From contig NZ_MPSB01000003.1 in assembly GCF_001981525.1 (NCBI RefSeq), positions 1-64,000 on the forward strand: DNA of 64,000 bases, written 5' to 3'. Of the stretch, positions 44,129 through 53,806 are shown piece by piece. The DNA comes from Sphingomonas jeddahensis (GTDB taxonomy: Bacteria; Pseudomonadota; Alphaproteobacteria; Sphingomonadales; Sphingomonadaceae). The number at the start of each line of letters is the position of its first letter. Within the stretch, counting starts at the first letter, position 1. The position numbers were made by a program, and so were the translations under genes. The notes under the pieces were generated by a model. It was not told where the DNA came from. It did not search any database and saw only the letters and a program-made list of their open reading frames with translations.

Positions 44129-45064
44129 TCAATCGAACAGTGACGAAACGCTCGATTCATCCGCGATACGGCGAACGGCTTCGGCGAGCAGCGGCGCGAT
44201 GGTCAGGTGGCGGATGCGGTTGGCGCCGCCGATTGCTTCCTGATTGCCGATGGAGTCGGTGATCACCAGCTCGCGCAGCGCCGATCCCTCGACCCGCGCC
44301 ACCGCGCCGCCCGACAGCACGCCATGCGTGACATAGGCGACCACGTCCTCGGCGCCCGCCTCACGCAGCGCCGCGGCGGCGTTGCACAAAGTGCCCGCCG
44401 AATCGACGATATCGTCGATCAGGATGCAGAAGCGGCCCTCGACGTCGCCGATGATGTTCATCACTTCCGATTCGCCGGCGCGCTCGCGGCGCTTATCGAC
44501 GATCGCCAGCGGCGCATTGTTCAGCCGCTTGGCCAGCGCCCGCGCGCGCACCACGCCGCCGACGTCCGGGGAGACGACAGTGAGATTCTTCGATCCGAAG
44601 CGGGCGTTGATATCCGCCGACATCACCGGCGCGGCAAACAGATTGTCGGTTGGAATATCGAAGAACCCCTGGATCTGCCCGGCGTGCAGATCGACCGATA
44701 GGACGCGATCAGCGCCCGCGGTGGTGATGAGGTTCGCGACCAGCTTGGCTGAGATCGGCGTCCGGGGGCCGGGCTTCCGATCCTGCCGCGCATAGCCAAA
44801 ATAGGGGACAACGGCCGTGATCCGCTTGGCGGATGCGCGCTTCAGCGCATCGATGCAGATCAGCAACTCCATCAGGTTATCGTTGACGGGATAGCTGGTC
44901 GACTGGATCAGGAACACGTCCTCGCCGCGCACATTCTCCATGATCTCGACGAAGATCTCCTCGTCGGCGAAGCGCCGTACCAGAGCTTCGGTGAGCGGCA
45001 ACTCCAAATAGGAGGCGATGTCGCGTGCCAGCGGCAGGTTGGAATTGCCGGTCATCAATTTCAT
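44129..45064 (-). CDS. prs: Ribose-phosphate pyrophosphokinase
   Basis: The 311-residue enzyme makes PRPP from ribose 5-phosphate and ATP, feeding nucleotide, histidine and tryptophan synthesis. Signatures are [20 protein letters not shown], the flexible-loop and ribose site [36 protein letters not shown] and the PRPP loop [18 protein letters not shown]. Length is typical. It is divergent from gltX, with a 113-base gap for both promoters. Confidence 0.97.
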   Translation of the reverse strand: MKLMTGNSNLPLARDIASYLELPLTEALVRRFADEEIFVEIMENVRGEDVFLIQSTSYPVNDNLMELLICIDALKRASAKRITAVVPYFGYARQDRKPGPRTPISAKLVANLITTAGADRVLSVDLHAGQIQGFFDIPTDNLFAAPVMSADINARFGSKNLTVVSPDVGGVVRARALAKRLNNAPLAIVDKRRERAGESEVMNIIGDVEGRFCILIDDIVDSAGTLCNAAAALREAGAEDVVAYVTHGVLSGGAVARVEGSALRELVITDSIGNQEAIGGANRIRHLTIAPLLAEAVRRIADESSVSSLFD

Positions 45065-45177
45065 GAGTCGCGCCCTTTCGTCGCGGCTCCCTTAGCGGCC
45101 CGCCCTCATGTTGCAATCATGCGACGGTTAACCGGGCGGTGTTTGCCGATCACCGAGCGAGCGCGTAACCGGCTGGT

Positions 45178-46515
45178 ATGACCCCCATCGTCACCCGTTT
45201 CGCGCCATCGCCCACAGGTCGGCTGCACGTCGGCAACATCCGCACCGCACTCCATAACTGGATGTTCGCGAAGGCGAACGGCGGGCGTTTCCTGTTGCGG
45301 ATCGACGATACCGACGCTGCGCGGAGCGAGGAGCGGTTCGTTGAAGCGATTCGCGTGGACCTCGCGTGGCTCGGCCTCACGCCGGATGCCGAAGTGCGTC
45401 AGTCCGAACGGTTCGCGCTGTACGAGGCGCGGTTCGATGAGCTGGTCGCCGCCGGGCGGATCTACCCCGCTTATGAAACGGCGCAGGAACTCGACCTCAA
45501 GCGCAAGATCCAGCTCGGGCGCGGCTTGCCGCCGGTCTATGATCGCGCCGCCCTGGCCCTCACCGATGCTGATCGCGCACGGCTGGAAGGCGAGGGTGTC
45601 CAGCCGCACTGGCGTTTCCGGCTCGATCACGACACGGCCGTCGAGTGGGACGATCTGGTCCGCGGCGACCAGCGTTTCGAGCCGGCAACGATGAGTGATC
45701 CGGTCGTGCGACGCGCGGACGGATCGTGGCTCTACATGCTGCCCTCGGCGATCGACGATATCGACTTGGGCATCAGCCATGTCGTGCGCGGCGAGGATCA
45801 CGTCGCCAATACGGCGTTGCAGATCCAGATGTTCGCCGCACTCGGCGCTACCCCGCCGACTTTTGCACATACCGCGCTGCTGACGGGCAGCGAGGGCAAA
45901 TTGTCCAAGCGGCTGGGCAGCCTTGGGGTCGATCAATTGCGCGAATCGGGGATCGAGCCGCAGGCGATCCGCGCCTTGCTGGCGCGTCTCGGCACGAGCG
46001 ATCCGGTGGAACCTGCAGTCGATATGGCCCCGCTGCTCGCCGGCTTCGACTTCGGGCGCTTCGGCCGCGCACCGGCGCGCTTCGATGAAGCCGAGCTGGC
46101 GCAGCTCAATGCGCGGGTCGTCCACCAGCTGCCGCTCGACGCCGTACGCGGGCGTATCCCGGCCGGGATGGAGGCTGAGGCCTGGGAAGCGGTGCGCCCG
46201 AACCTTTCAACGGTCGCCGAAGCTGCGGACTGGTGGCAAGTGATCGAAGGGCCCGTGGACTCGCCCCCCGTCGGAGAGGATGCCGATTATCTCGCGGCCG
46301 CCGCTGAAGCAGCCGCCGCGATCGACTGGGCTGCAGATCCCTGGCAGGCGCTCACCGCGCAGTTGAAGCAACGGACCGGGCGCAAGGGCAAGGCGCTGTT
46401 CCTGCCGCTCCGCCGCGCGCTGACGGGCCGCGATCATGGCCCAGACATGGCGGCACTCCTGCCGCTGATCGGCCGTGACCGGGCGGTCGCGCGGTTGCGG
46501 CAGGCGGTTGAATAA
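45178..46515 (+). CDS. gltX: Glutamate--tRNA ligase
   Basis: The 445-residue class I synthetase has VTRFAPSPTGRLHVGNIRTA (HIGH-like) and SEGKLSKRLGSL (KMSKS-like), with VVRGEDHVANTALQIQMF between. It attaches glutamate to tRNA-Glu. Alphaproteobacteria often carry two gltX copies, one of which serves tRNA-Gln misacylation; this one could be either. Spacing to the next gene is 68 bases. Confidence 0.93.
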   Translation: MTPIVTRFAPSPTGRLHVGNIRTALHNWMFAKANGGRFLLRIDDTDAARSEERFVEAIRVDLAWLGLTPDAEVRQSERFALYEARFDELVAAGRIYPAYETAQELDLKRKIQLGRGLPPVYDRAALALTDADRARLEGEGVQPHWRFRLDHDTAVEWDDLVRGDQRFEPATMSDPVVRRADGSWLYMLPSAIDDIDLGISHVVRGEDHVANTALQIQMFAALGATPPTFAHTALLTGSEGKLSKRLGSLGVDQLRESGIEPQAIRALLARLGTSDPVEPAVDMAPLLAGFDFGRFGRAPARFDEAELAQLNARVVHQLPLDAVRGRIPAGMEAEAWEAVRPNLSTVAEAADWWQVIEGPVDSPPVGEDADYLAAAAEAAAAIDWAADPWQALTAQLKQRTGRKGKALFLPLRRALTGRDHGPDMAALLPLIGRDRAVARLRQAVE

Positions 46516-46583
46516 AAAGGGTCGCGACGGGGGGAGGTCCGGCAGGTCTGGCCCTCCTGCGCGGCAAGCCCTATGTTAACGCC

Positions 46584-46931
46584 ATGAATTTCTTCGCCCG
46601 GATGAGCCCGTTTCGTGCGCTGCGCGACCTGCGCCTGTTCCTGCACCAGCGGCAGAAGCACGAACTGATCTTTCTGTTCATCTCGGTGATGATGACCAGC
46701 CTGTTGCTGATCGGCTTCTGGAAGGATTCGCGGATCGAAAAGGAATATCGGCCCGAGATCGTCTATGTGGAGCAATGGCGGCTCGACCGGACCGATGCCG
46801 AGATCCGTGCGCAGCAGGCGATCGATGCGCCGATCAAGCAGAAGATGATCGACGAGCGCGAAAAGGCGCTGGCCGAGCGGCAGGCCGCGTTCAAGCGGCT
46901 GGATGACAAGATGACGAAGTGGGGCCTGTAA
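46584..46931 (+). CDS. Small membrane-anchored coiled-coil protein
   Basis: The 115-residue protein has an amphipathic basic N-terminus (FFARMSPFRALRDLRLFLHQR), one hydrophobic helix at about 29-47 (ELIFLFISVMMTSLLLIGFW) and a charged helical tail (IDERE KALAERQAAFKRLDDKM). It is not recognised beyond being a sphingomonad-type hypothetical. It overlaps the ribD start by 13 bases and is thus likely co-translated with the riboflavin genes, although a riboflavin role is not implied. Confidence 0.75.
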   Translation: MNFFARMSPFRALRDLRLFLHQRQKHELIFLFISVMMTSLLLIGFWKDSRIEKEYRPEIVYVEQWRLDRTDAEIRAQQAIDAPIKQKMIDEREKALAERQAAFKRLDDKMTKWGL

Positions 46932-47929
46932 GCACCGGCGACGATCGCTGGATGGGCGCGGCGCTGGCATTGGCGGCGCGCGGGCGTGGACGAACCAGCC
47001 CCAACCCCCCGGTCGGATGCGTGATCGTGAGCGATGGCGCGGTGGTCGGCCGCGGCTGGACCCAGCCGAGCGGGCGACCGCACGCTGAGGCGATGGCGCT
47101 GGCCGAAGCGGGCGAGCGCGCGCGCGGCGCAACCGCCTATGTCACGCTGGAGCCCTGCGCGCATGTGTCGCCGCGCGGGCCGGCCTGCGCCGATCTGCTG
47201 GTCGCTGCCCGCGTTGGGCGCGTTGTCGCCGCGGTCGGCGATCCCGATCCGCGGACCAACGGCGCGGGGCTGGCGCGCCTGGCAGCGGCCGGCATCGCTA
47301 CGGCGAGCGGCGTGCGCGTCGATGAAGCTCGCGCCGCGATGGCCGGGTTCCTGACGAGGCTGGCGAAGGGCCGACCGCACGTCACCCTGAAGCTCGCCAC
47401 CTCGCTTGACGGCTGTATCGCGCGGGCCAGCGGCGAGAGCCGCTGGATTACCGGCCCGGAAGCGCGCGCGCACGTCCACCTCGAACGCAGCCGGCATGAG
47501 GCGATCCTGGTCGGTCGGGGCACCTGGGAAGCGGATCACCCGCGACTCGACGTGCGCTTGCCCGGTCTCGAGCCGCGAGCGCCGCGGCGGGTGGTGCTGT
47601 CGGGGACGCTCCCTCTCGGTCGGGCTGATGAACCGGCCGTCATCGACTCACCGCCGGCCATCACGTCGCTCCCGGGCGATCACCTGTTCGTTGAAGGCGG
47701 GGCGGGTGCCGCCTCCGCCTTTCTCACCGCCGACCTGGTCGATCGTCTGTTGCTCTACCGCGCGCCGATCCTGATCGGCGGTGGACGTCCCGCGCTGGGG
47801 GACATCGGTCTCGAGTCGCTCGCCGACGCGCATGGCCGCTGGACGTTGGTCGATTCGCGCCAGCTTGGCAGCGACCGGCTCGAGGTTTACGAGCGGTCGC
47901 AATGTTCACGGGAATCATCACCGACGTAG
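46919..47929 (+). CDS. ribD: Bifunctional riboflavin deaminase/reductase RibD
   Basis: The 336-residue protein has an N-terminal cytidine-deaminase-like domain with the zinc site PHAEAMAL and TLEPCAHVSPRGPAC, preceded by TSPNPPVGCVIV. A C-terminal reductase domain follows (VTLKLATSLDGCIARASGES, FVEGGAGAASAFL). It performs the second and third steps of riboflavin synthesis. GTG 46919 overlaps the previous gene; ATG 46952 would lose the conserved DDRWM region. The 3' end overlaps ribE by 28 bases. Confidence 0.93.
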   Translation: MGPVSTGDDRWMGAALALAARGRGRTSPNPPVGCVIVSDGAVVGRGWTQPSGRPHAEAMALAEAGERARGATAYVTLEPCAHVSPRGPACADLLVAARVGRVVAAVGDPDPRTNGAGLARLAAAGIATASGVRVDEARAAMAGFLTRLAKGRPHVTLKLATSLDGCIARASGESRWITGPEARAHVHLERSRHEAILVGRGTWEADHPRLDVRLPGLEPRAPRRVVLSGTLPLGRADEPAVIDSPPAITSLPGDHLFVEGGAGAASAFLTADLVDRLLLYRAPILIGGGRPALGDIGLESLADAHGRWTLVDSRQLGSDRLEVYERSQCSRESSPT

Positions 47930-48516
47930 GGAAGATCACGCGGGTCGAATCGCGTGGCGACACGCGCGTCGTCGTCTCCACCAGCTACGAAACGCTCGAC
48001 ATTGATCTGGGCGCATCGGTCGCTTGTTCGGGCGTGTGCCTCACCGTCGTCGACAAGGGGCCGGACTGGCTCGCCTTCGACGTGTCGGGGGAAACAGTGC
48101 ACCGTACGGGTCAGGGGCAGTGGACCGAGGGGCGCCGCCTAAACCTCGAACGAGCGATGAAGCTCGGCGACGAGCTTGGCGGTCACATCGTTACCGGCCA
48201 TGTCGATGGCATCGCCGAAGTGGTGGATATCCGGCCCGACGGTGATTCCAAGCGGGTCGGCTTTCGCGTGTCCAGCGATCTCGCACCGTTTCTTGCCACC
48301 AAAGGGTCGATCACTGTCGATGGCGTGTCATTGACCGTCAACGATGTGCGCGATGCCGAGGACGGCTCCACGCAGTTCGCGGTGAACATCATCCCGCATA
48401 CTCAGGCGGTGACCACCTTGTCGGATCTGGCGCCGGGCAGCGCCGTCAACATCGAGATCGATGTACTCGCCCGCTACCTCCAGCGAATGGAACATTATCG
48501 TGCAAAAGCCCGCTGA
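47902..48516 (+). CDS. ribE: Riboflavin synthase (alpha subunit)
   Basis: The 204-residue protein has two lumazine-binding repeats. The first begins [12 protein letters not shown] with [26 protein letters not shown]; the second has [16 protein letters not shown] and [16 protein letters not shown] ... INIIPHTQ-like [12 protein letters not shown]. It dismutates two 6,7-dimethyl-8-ribityllumazine molecules into riboflavin. The order ribD-ribE with overlap indicates one transcript. Confidence 0.95.
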   Translation: MFTGIITDVGKITRVESRGDTRVVVSTSYETLDIDLGASVACSGVCLTVVDKGPDWLAFDVSGETVHRTGQGQWTEGRRLNLERAMKLGDELGGHIVTGHVDGIAEVVDIRPDGDSKRVGFRVSSDLAPFLATKGSITVDGVSLTVNDVRDAEDGSTQFAVNIIPHTQAVTTLSDLAPGSAVNIEIDVLARYLQRMEHYRAKAR

Positions 48517-49651
48517 ACTCGCGCGCCTGCGCCACGCCTTTCTTTCCACCCCGGAAGAGATCATCGACGAGGCCAAGAACGGCCGGATGTTCATCCTGGT
48601 CGATGACGAGGATCGCGAGAATGAGGGCGATCTCGTCATTCCGGCGCAGATGGCGACGCCCGAAAAGATCAACTTCATGGCGCGCCATGGCCGCGGGCTG
48701 ATCTGCCTCGCCATGACCAAGTCGCGGGTCGATGCGCTCGGTCTCGATCTGATGAGCCGTCACAACGGCACCCGGCACGAAACCGCCTTTACCGTATCGA
48801 TCGAGGCGCGTGACGGCGTGACTACCGGCATTTCGGCGGCAGACCGCGCGCGTACCATCGCGGTGGCGATCGACTCTTCCAAGAGCCGCGACGAGATCGT
48901 CACCCCGGGCCATGTCTTCCCGCTGGTGGCGCGCGACGGCGGCGTGCTGGTTCGCGCTGGCCATACCGAAGCGGCGGTGGACGTGTCACGACTTGCCGGC
49001 CTCAATCCCTCGGGCGTGATCTGCGAGATCATGAACGAGGACGGCACCATGTCGCGGATGGACGACCTTGTCTCCTTTGCGCAGCTCCACAACCTCAAGA
49101 TCGGCACGATCCGGGACCTGATCGCCTATCGCCGCCGCTACGATCACCTGGTCGAAAAGAAGGCGGAGATGACCTTCGATTCGAAATGGGGTGGGCAGTG
49201 GAAGGCGCTGACCTTCCACAACAAGGCGACCGGAGACGAGACGATCGCGCTGGTGAAGGGCCGGATCGATCCGACCAAGCCGACGCTGGTGCGGATGCAT
49301 ACCGCCAGCTTCTTCGTCGACATGTTCGGCGAGAATTCGGAGCGCTCGGGCCTGCTGTCGCATTCGATGGAATTGATCGCTGAGGAAGGCGCCGGCGTCA
49401 TCGTCGTCATCAACCGTCCAATGAAGGGCAGCGTCACTCGCTTCATGCAGCTGCGCGCTGAGGGCAAGGGCGCCGGCGCGCCGGAGATCGAGGAGTTGCG
49501 GGATTACGGCGTCGGCGCGCAGATCCTGGCGGACCTTGGCGTCGAGGAAATGATCCTGCTCACCAACACGCACCATACGCTGGTTGGCCTGGAGGGATAT
49601 GGTCTGTCGATCGTCGGTGAGCGCCCGATCCCGGGCACCGGCGGCGAATAA
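48500..49651 (+). CDS. ribB: DHBP synthase with degenerate GTP cyclohydrolase II domain (RibBX-type)
   Basis: The 383-residue protein has an active-looking 3,4-dihydroxy-2-butanone 4-phosphate synthase domain ([75 protein letters not shown]). The C-terminal half aligns with GTP cyclohydrolase II, but the zinc site (Cys-x10-Cys-x-Cys) is replaced by [19 protein letters not shown] and the GRGIGL motif is gone. It is therefore RibBX-like, with only the RibB activity expected. GTG 48500 is preferred; ATG 48461 would overlap ribE by 56 bases. Confidence 0.9.
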   Translation: MQKPAELARLRHAFLSTPEEIIDEAKNGRMFILVDDEDRENEGDLVIPAQMATPEKINFMARHGRGLICLAMTKSRVDALGLDLMSRHNGTRHETAFTVSIEARDGVTTGISAADRARTIAVAIDSSKSRDEIVTPGHVFPLVARDGGVLVRAGHTEAAVDVSRLAGLNPSGVICEIMNEDGTMSRMDDLVSFAQLHNLKIGTIRDLIAYRRRYDHLVEKKAEMTFDSKWGGQWKALTFHNKATGDETIALVKGRIDPTKPTLVRMHTASFFVDMFGENSERSGLLSHSMELIAEEGAGVIVVINRPMKGSVTRFMQLRAEGKGAGAPEIEELRDYGVGAQILADLGVEEMILLTNTHHTLVGLEGYGLSIVGERPIPGTGGE

Positions 49652-49659
49652 AGCCTCAT

Positions 49660-49800
49660 CCTCCCCGGTAACGGGGAGGGGAGGCGACGCGAAGCAGCGT
49701 GGGGGAGGGGGCTCTCCACGCGCAGATCGCACGGAATTGAGCCCCTTCCCCATCGCTGCGCGATGGTTCGCCCTTTCCATGCCGGGGAGGACAAGGAGAC
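49660..49800. repeat. Composite CCCTTCCCC/GGGGAGG spacer repeats
   Basis: The ribB-ribH gap contains CCTCCCCGGTAACGGGGAGG (a perfect hairpin near 49667-49686), GTGGGGGAGGGGGCTC and the complementary GAGCCCCTTCCCCATC. These are typical low-complexity intergenic elements of sphingomonads that resemble those at 11943 and 57000. Confidence 0.6.
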
Positions 49801-49804
49801 ACAG

Positions 49805-50224
49805 ATGGCCCATATCCTCATCGTCGAGGCTCGCTTCTACGATCACCTCAACGACATGCTGGTCGCCGGCGCGCGTGCCGCGATCGAGGCGGCGGGCCAC
49901 ACCACTGAGGTCATCACCGTGCCCGGCGCGCTCGAAGTGCCGGGCGCGATCGCCATGGCCTCCGAAAGCGACCGCTATGACGCATTCGTCGCGCTGGGCG
50001 TGGTGATCCGTGGCGAGACCTATCATTTCGAAATCGTCTCCAACGAAAGCGCGCGCGGCATCATGGCGCTGACCATGGATGGCATTCCGATCGGCAACGG
50101 CATCCTCACCACCGAGAATGAGGAACAGGCGATCCGCCGCGCCGATCCGGCCCAGCTCGACAAGGGCGGCGGGGCGGCTCAGGCGGCGATCGCGATGCTG
50201 GAGCTGCGGCAGCGGTTCGGCTGA
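49805..50224 (+). CDS. ribH: 6,7-dimethyl-8-ribityllumazine synthase
   Basis: The 139-residue protein joins the RibBX product to the RibD product. Motifs seen are [54 protein letters not shown] and [16 protein letters not shown]. The start is ATG 49805 after AAGGAGACACAG. The gene closes the cluster ribD-ribE-ribB-ribH, which lacks a genuine GTP cyclohydrolase II. Confidence 0.95.
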   Translation: MAHILIVEARFYDHLNDMLVAGARAAIEAAGHTTEVITVPGALEVPGAIAMASESDRYDAFVALGVVIRGETYHFEIVSNESARGIMALTMDGIPIGNGILTTENEEQAIRRADPAQLDKGGGAAQAAIAMLELRQRFG

Positions 50225-50330
50225 CGCGCGGCGCTGATCAACGTCGGGAAAAGGTTCGTTACGGACCCGAAGCGCGGGTCGCGCGTATGGCCGGGGCAAT
50301 TCATTGCCCTAGCGAGCTGATCCCGACTTT

Positions 50331-51212
50331 ATGATCATTTCCTCAACCCCGCGGTTCGGAATCCTCATCAGCGAGGTATGGCGGCCGCTCCTCGCCTTGT
50401 TCGTCTGGGACTGTATCGTCACCGGCGTTTATCTCTATTCCCCATTCACCGCGCCATCGCTGCCGCTCACCATCTTCGGCTCGGCGCTTGCCCTCTTTCT
50501 CGGCTTTCGCACCAACTCGGCCTATCAGCGCTGGTGGGAAGGCCGCGGGCTGTGGGGCCTGATGATCAATGCGTCGCGCAGCCTGTCGCGTACTGCGCGC
50601 AACCTGCTGCCCGACGAAGCGCACGATTTGAAACGCACCATCGTGCTTCGCCACGTCGCTTATGTGAATGCGCTACGCTGCCAACTCCGCAAGCAGCCGG
50701 TGGATGCGGAAGTGCTCCGCTTCCTCTCCCGCGGAGAGGCCGAGCCGTCGCTACAACGCGCCAATACCGCCAATGGCATCCTCGACGGCTCCTCGCGGCG
50801 GCTGGACGATGCGCGGCGAAAGGGCTGGATCGACACTATCCAGCAGACGCATTTCGAAAGCCTGTTCGTTGACATCGCCAATGCGCAGGGCGGCATGGAG
50901 CGGATCAAGAACACGCCGCTGCCGAACCAATATCGCTTTTTCCCAACGTTCTTCACGCGCCTGTTCTGCGTGCTGCTGCCGATCGGCCTCGTCGAAACGC
51001 TGGGCATCGCCACGCCGATCGGCTCCACCGTGGCGGGGTTGATGTTCCTCGCGGCGCTTCAGATCGGCGACGATCTGGTCGATCCGTTCGCCAACACGGT
51101 GCACGATGTGCCGCTGACCGGCATGTGCCGCACGATCGAGATCGACCTGCTGCAATCGATCGGTGACGAGGCGCCGCCGCCGTTGCAGCCGGTCGGCGGC
51201 ATCCTGTGGTGA
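50331..51212 (+). CDS. Bestrophin family anion channel protein
   Basis: The 293-residue membrane protein matches the bestrophin/UPF0187 family: an N-terminal helix (LLALFVWDCIVTGVYLY), LTIFGSALALFLGFRTNSAYQRWWEGRGLWG, and FFTRLFCVLLPIGLVETLG with a second helix pair. It ends near VDPFANTVHDVPLTGMCRTIEIDLLQ. Bacterial bestrophins form pentameric channels for anions or cations. It stands alone, followed by the P450 operator region. Confidence 0.9.
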   Translation: MIISSTPRFGILISEVWRPLLALFVWDCIVTGVYLYSPFTAPSLPLTIFGSALALFLGFRTNSAYQRWWEGRGLWGLMINASRSLSRTARNLLPDEAHDLKRTIVLRHVAYVNALRCQLRKQPVDAEVLRFLSRGEAEPSLQRANTANGILDGSSRRLDDARRKGWIDTIQQTHFESLFVDIANAQGGMERIKNTPLPNQYRFFPTFFTRLFCVLLPIGLVETLGIATPIGSTVAGLMFLAALQIGDDLVDPFANTVHDVPLTGMCRTIEIDLLQSIGDEAPPPLQPVGGILW

Positions 51213-51260
51213 TCTGATCCTCTCGCCCCCCCAGGCGAGGATTGCGGCTCTTTCCGTTCT

Positions 51261-51280
51261 TACTTATACTAGTGTAAGTA
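51261..51280. promoter_or_regulatory. 20-bp palindrome, likely repressor operator of the P450 gene
   Basis: TACTTATACTAGTGTAAGTA is a palindrome with one mismatched pair of ten, in an otherwise GC-rich sequence, 20 bases before the P450 ATG. Form and position suggest a TetR-family operator overlapping the promoter. No regulator gene is adjacent in the window. Confidence 0.6.
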
Positions 51281-51300
51281 GTACGGGGAGAGAAACACCG

Positions 51301-52668
51301 ATGGCTTATGCGCATACGCTGGCGGGCAATCCGCACTGGTTGCCTGCCAACTCGCCGTCGGTGCTGAAGCATGTGCCGGGCAGCCGCGGGTTGCCGTTCG
51401 TCGGCAACACCTTTGCGGTGCTGAAGGACCCAATCGCTTTCACCAACAAGATGGTGGCGAAACACGGACCCGTTTATCGCAACCGCACCTTCGGCGGCGA
51501 TAGCGTGGTTCTGCTGGGCCCCGAGGCGAACGAGCTCGTCCTGTTCGACAAGGACAAGAATTTCTCGTCGGAACAGGGCTGGGGCCCGATCCTCAATCTC
51601 GTTTTCCCGCGCGGCCTGATGCTGATGGATTTCGACAAGCATCGTGCCGATCGCAAGGCGCTTTCCGTTGCCTTCAAGCCCGAGCCGATGCGCCATTATG
51701 CCGCGGAGCTGAACGCCGGCATCGCCGCGCAGGTCGGCGACTGGGCGGGCCGGCCGATGCCCTTCTACGCTGCGATCAAGGCGTTGAGCCTCGATCTTGC
51801 CGCCACCAGCTTCCTCGGCGTGCCGCTCGGGCCGGAGGCGTCGCGTATCAATCAGGCGTTCGTGGACGAGGTGCAGGCCTCCGTCTCACCGATCCGCACC
51901 CCGGTGCCGGGCACGCCGATGCGGCGGGGGGTGAAGGCGCGCGACTATCTGGTGGATTATTTCACGCGCGAGATCCCGGCGCGCCGCGATGGGGATGGGC
52001 AGGATTTCTTTTCTCAGTTTTGCCGGGCAACCGACGATGCCGGCCAACCGCTGCCCGCCGACGCCATCGTTGATCACATGAACTTCCTGATGATGGCGGC
52101 GCACGATACGATCACGTCCTCGGCGACCAGCCTCGTGATGCTGCTCGGCCGCCACACCGAATGGCAGGATCGGCTGCGCGAGGAAGTCCTCTCGCTCGGC
52201 AGCAACGATGGCGGCGTGCCCTATGAACAGCTCGACCGGCTGGTGGAGACCGAATGGGCGTTCAAGGAAGCGCTTCGGCTGATGCCGCCGGTGCCCTCGA
52301 TCCCGCGCCGCGCCCTGCGCGATTTCACCTTCGGCGGCTATCACATCCCGGCCGGCACGCATGTCGGCGTCAATCCCGGCTATACGCATCGGATGCCGGA
52401 ACATTGGCCGGATCCCGAGCGGTTCGATCCGATGCGCTTCTCGCCCGAAGCGTCCAAGGGACGGCACCGTTTCGCCTGGGTGCCGTTCGGCGGCGGCGCT
52501 CATATGTGCATCGGGCTGCACTTTGCGACCATGCAGATCCGCATCCTGATGGCGCAGCTGCTCAGCCGCTATCGCATCGAACTGGCGCCCGGCGCGGGCA
52601 AGGACTGGCAGATTTTCCCCATCCCCAAGCCGCGCGACGGGCTGCCGGTGACGTTCAAGCCGCTGTGA
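51301..52668 (+). CDS. Cytochrome P450
   Basis: The 455-residue P450 has the heme motif FGGGAHMCIG (Cys403), ExxR at 323-326 and an I-helix reading AAHDTITSS (266-274). In the I-helix the usual acid-alcohol pair is HDT rather than E/DT with upstream Gly, and the sequence resembles the CYP51/CYP120-like unspecific group. The N-terminus has no membrane anchor. ATG 51301 follows GGGGAGAG. The substrate is unknown; hydrophobic lipids or terpenoids are typical for the group. Confidence 0.88.
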   Translation: MAYAHTLAGNPHWLPANSPSVLKHVPGSRGLPFVGNTFAVLKDPIAFTNKMVAKHGPVYRNRTFGGDSVVLLGPEANELVLFDKDKNFSSEQGWGPILNLVFPRGLMLMDFDKHRADRKALSVAFKPEPMRHYAAELNAGIAAQVGDWAGRPMPFYAAIKALSLDLAATSFLGVPLGPEASRINQAFVDEVQASVSPIRTPVPGTPMRRGVKARDYLVDYFTREIPARRDGDGQDFFSQFCRATDDAGQPLPADAIVDHMNFLMMAAHDTITSSATSLVMLLGRHTEWQDRLREEVLSLGSNDGGVPYEQLDRLVETEWAFKEALRLMPPVPSIPRRALRDFTFGGYHIPAGTHVGVNPGYTHRMPEHWPDPERFDPMRFSPEASKGRHRFAWVPFGGGAHMCIGLHFATMQIRILMAQLLSRYRIELAPGAGKDWQIFPIPKPRDGLPVTFKPL

Positions 52669-52670
52669 AC

Positions 52671-52705
52671 CATCGTCCTGCCGGGACGCGCCCGGCAGGA
52701 CGATG
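52671..52705 (+). terminator. Strong hairpin after the P450 gene
   Basis: CATCGTCCTGCCGGG and CCCGGCAGGACGATG form a perfect 15-bp stem with loop ACGCG, starting 3 bases after the stop codon. No T run follows, so it may act with Rho or by stabilising the transcript end. Confidence 0.65.
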
Positions 52706-52767
52706 CGGCCGAAACCGCCGGCTTGATTATTTCGCCGTATTCACAGGCTGTTCAATCCCTTGGCGCT

Positions 52768-53076
52768 ATGCAAGCGGCAATGACGATGCGCTTCGCCCTT
52801 CCCCTGCTGTTCCTGCCCGCGCCCCTGGTCGCGCAGCCGGGCGAGCCGCAGCATGACGGCGTCGCCGCGTGGAAAGCGCTGCGCGAAGGACGCATCCTGC
52901 CGATCAAGGAGATCGAGCGGCGGGTGATCCCGTCGATGAAGAACGCGCAATATATCGGCTTTGATTTCGAAATGCCGAGCGCGGTCTATACGCTCAAGTT
53001 CCTGCGGGACGGCACGGTGATCTGGGTGGATGTCGACGGCCGCTCCGGCCAGGTGATCGGCCGCACCGGAAAGTGA
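52768..53076 (+). CDS. PepSY-like periplasmic protein
   Basis: The protein (about 102 residues from ATG 52768) has a signal peptide (MTMRFALPLLFLPAPLVAQ) and a PepSY-like domain: AWKALREGRILPIKEIERRV and YTLKFLRDGTVIWVDVDGRSGQVIG. ATGs at 52780 and 52786 are also possible starts. PepSY proteins next to two-component genes often act as periplasmic modulators or inhibitors of the sensor. It lies 64 bases upstream of the response-regulator gene on the same strand. Confidence 0.75.
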   Translation: MQAAMTMRFALPLLFLPAPLVAQPGEPQHDGVAAWKALREGRILPIKEIERRVIPSMKNAQYIGFDFEMPSAVYTLKFLRDGTVIWVDVDGRSGQVIGRTGK

Positions 53077-53140
53077 CAGGATCTTTTGCGCGTCGGCGCA
53101 CGGTGCTAACCAGCCCCGTTTTCATGCTTTGGGAGTCACC

Positions 53141-53806
53141 ATGCGCGTCCTGATCGTCGAGGATGAGCCCAATCTGGGCCAGCAGCTCAAGAGCACGCTG
53201 GAGGGCGCCGGCTACGCCATCGATCTCGCTACCGATGGTGAGGAAGGGCATTTTCTCGGCTCAACCGAGAATTACGATGCGGTGGTGCTCGATTTGGGTC
53301 TGCCGGAGATCGACGGCCTCACCGTGCTCGATCGCTGGCGCAAGGAAGGCAAGGTCATGCCCGTGCTGGTACTCACGGCGCGAGACAGCTGGTCCGACAA
53401 GGTCGCAGGGCTTGATGCGGGTGCCGACGATTATGTCGCCAAGCCGTTCCAGTCCGAGGAACTGATCGCCCGCCTGCGCGCGCTGATCCGCCGCGCCTCG
53501 GGCAACGCCTCGTCCGAGCTGACTGCCGGCGACGTTCGGCTGGACACCCGCAGCGGCAAGGTGACCCGCGCTGGCGAGCCGGTGAAGCTCACCGCGCAGG
53601 AATATAAGCTGCTTTCATACCTGCTCCATCACAAGGGCAAGGTGGTCAGCCGCACCGAACTGATCGAACACATCTACGATCAGGATTTCGACCGCGATTC
53701 GAACACCATCGAAGTGTTCGTCACGCGCATCCGCAAGAAGCTGGGTCAGGACGTGATCACCACGATCCGCGGGCTTGGCTACAGCCTCGAAGATCCCGCG
53801 GCCTGA
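53141..53806 (+). CDS. OmpR/PhoB-family response regulator
   Basis: The 221-residue regulator has a receiver domain (MRVLIVEDEPNLGQQL, phosphorylated Asp in VVLDLGLPEIDG, LTARDSWSDK, AKPFQSEEL) and a winged-helix DNA-binding domain (LTAQEYKLLSYLLHHKGKVVSR, TIEVFVTRIRKKLG). The sequence resembles alphaproteobacterial PhoP/FeuP-type regulators that respond to envelope conditions. The gene is followed by an antisense small gene and then the sensor kinase. Confidence 0.93.
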   Translation: MRVLIVEDEPNLGQQLKSTLEGAGYAIDLATDGEEGHFLGSTENYDAVVLDLGLPEIDGLTVLDRWRKEGKVMPVLVLTARDSWSDKVAGLDAGADDYVAKPFQSEELIARLRALIRRASGNASSELTAGDVRLDTRSGKVTRAGEPVKLTAQEYKLLSYLLHHKGKVVSRTELIEHIYDQDFDRDSNTIEVFVTRIRKKLGQDVITTIRGLGYSLEDPAA

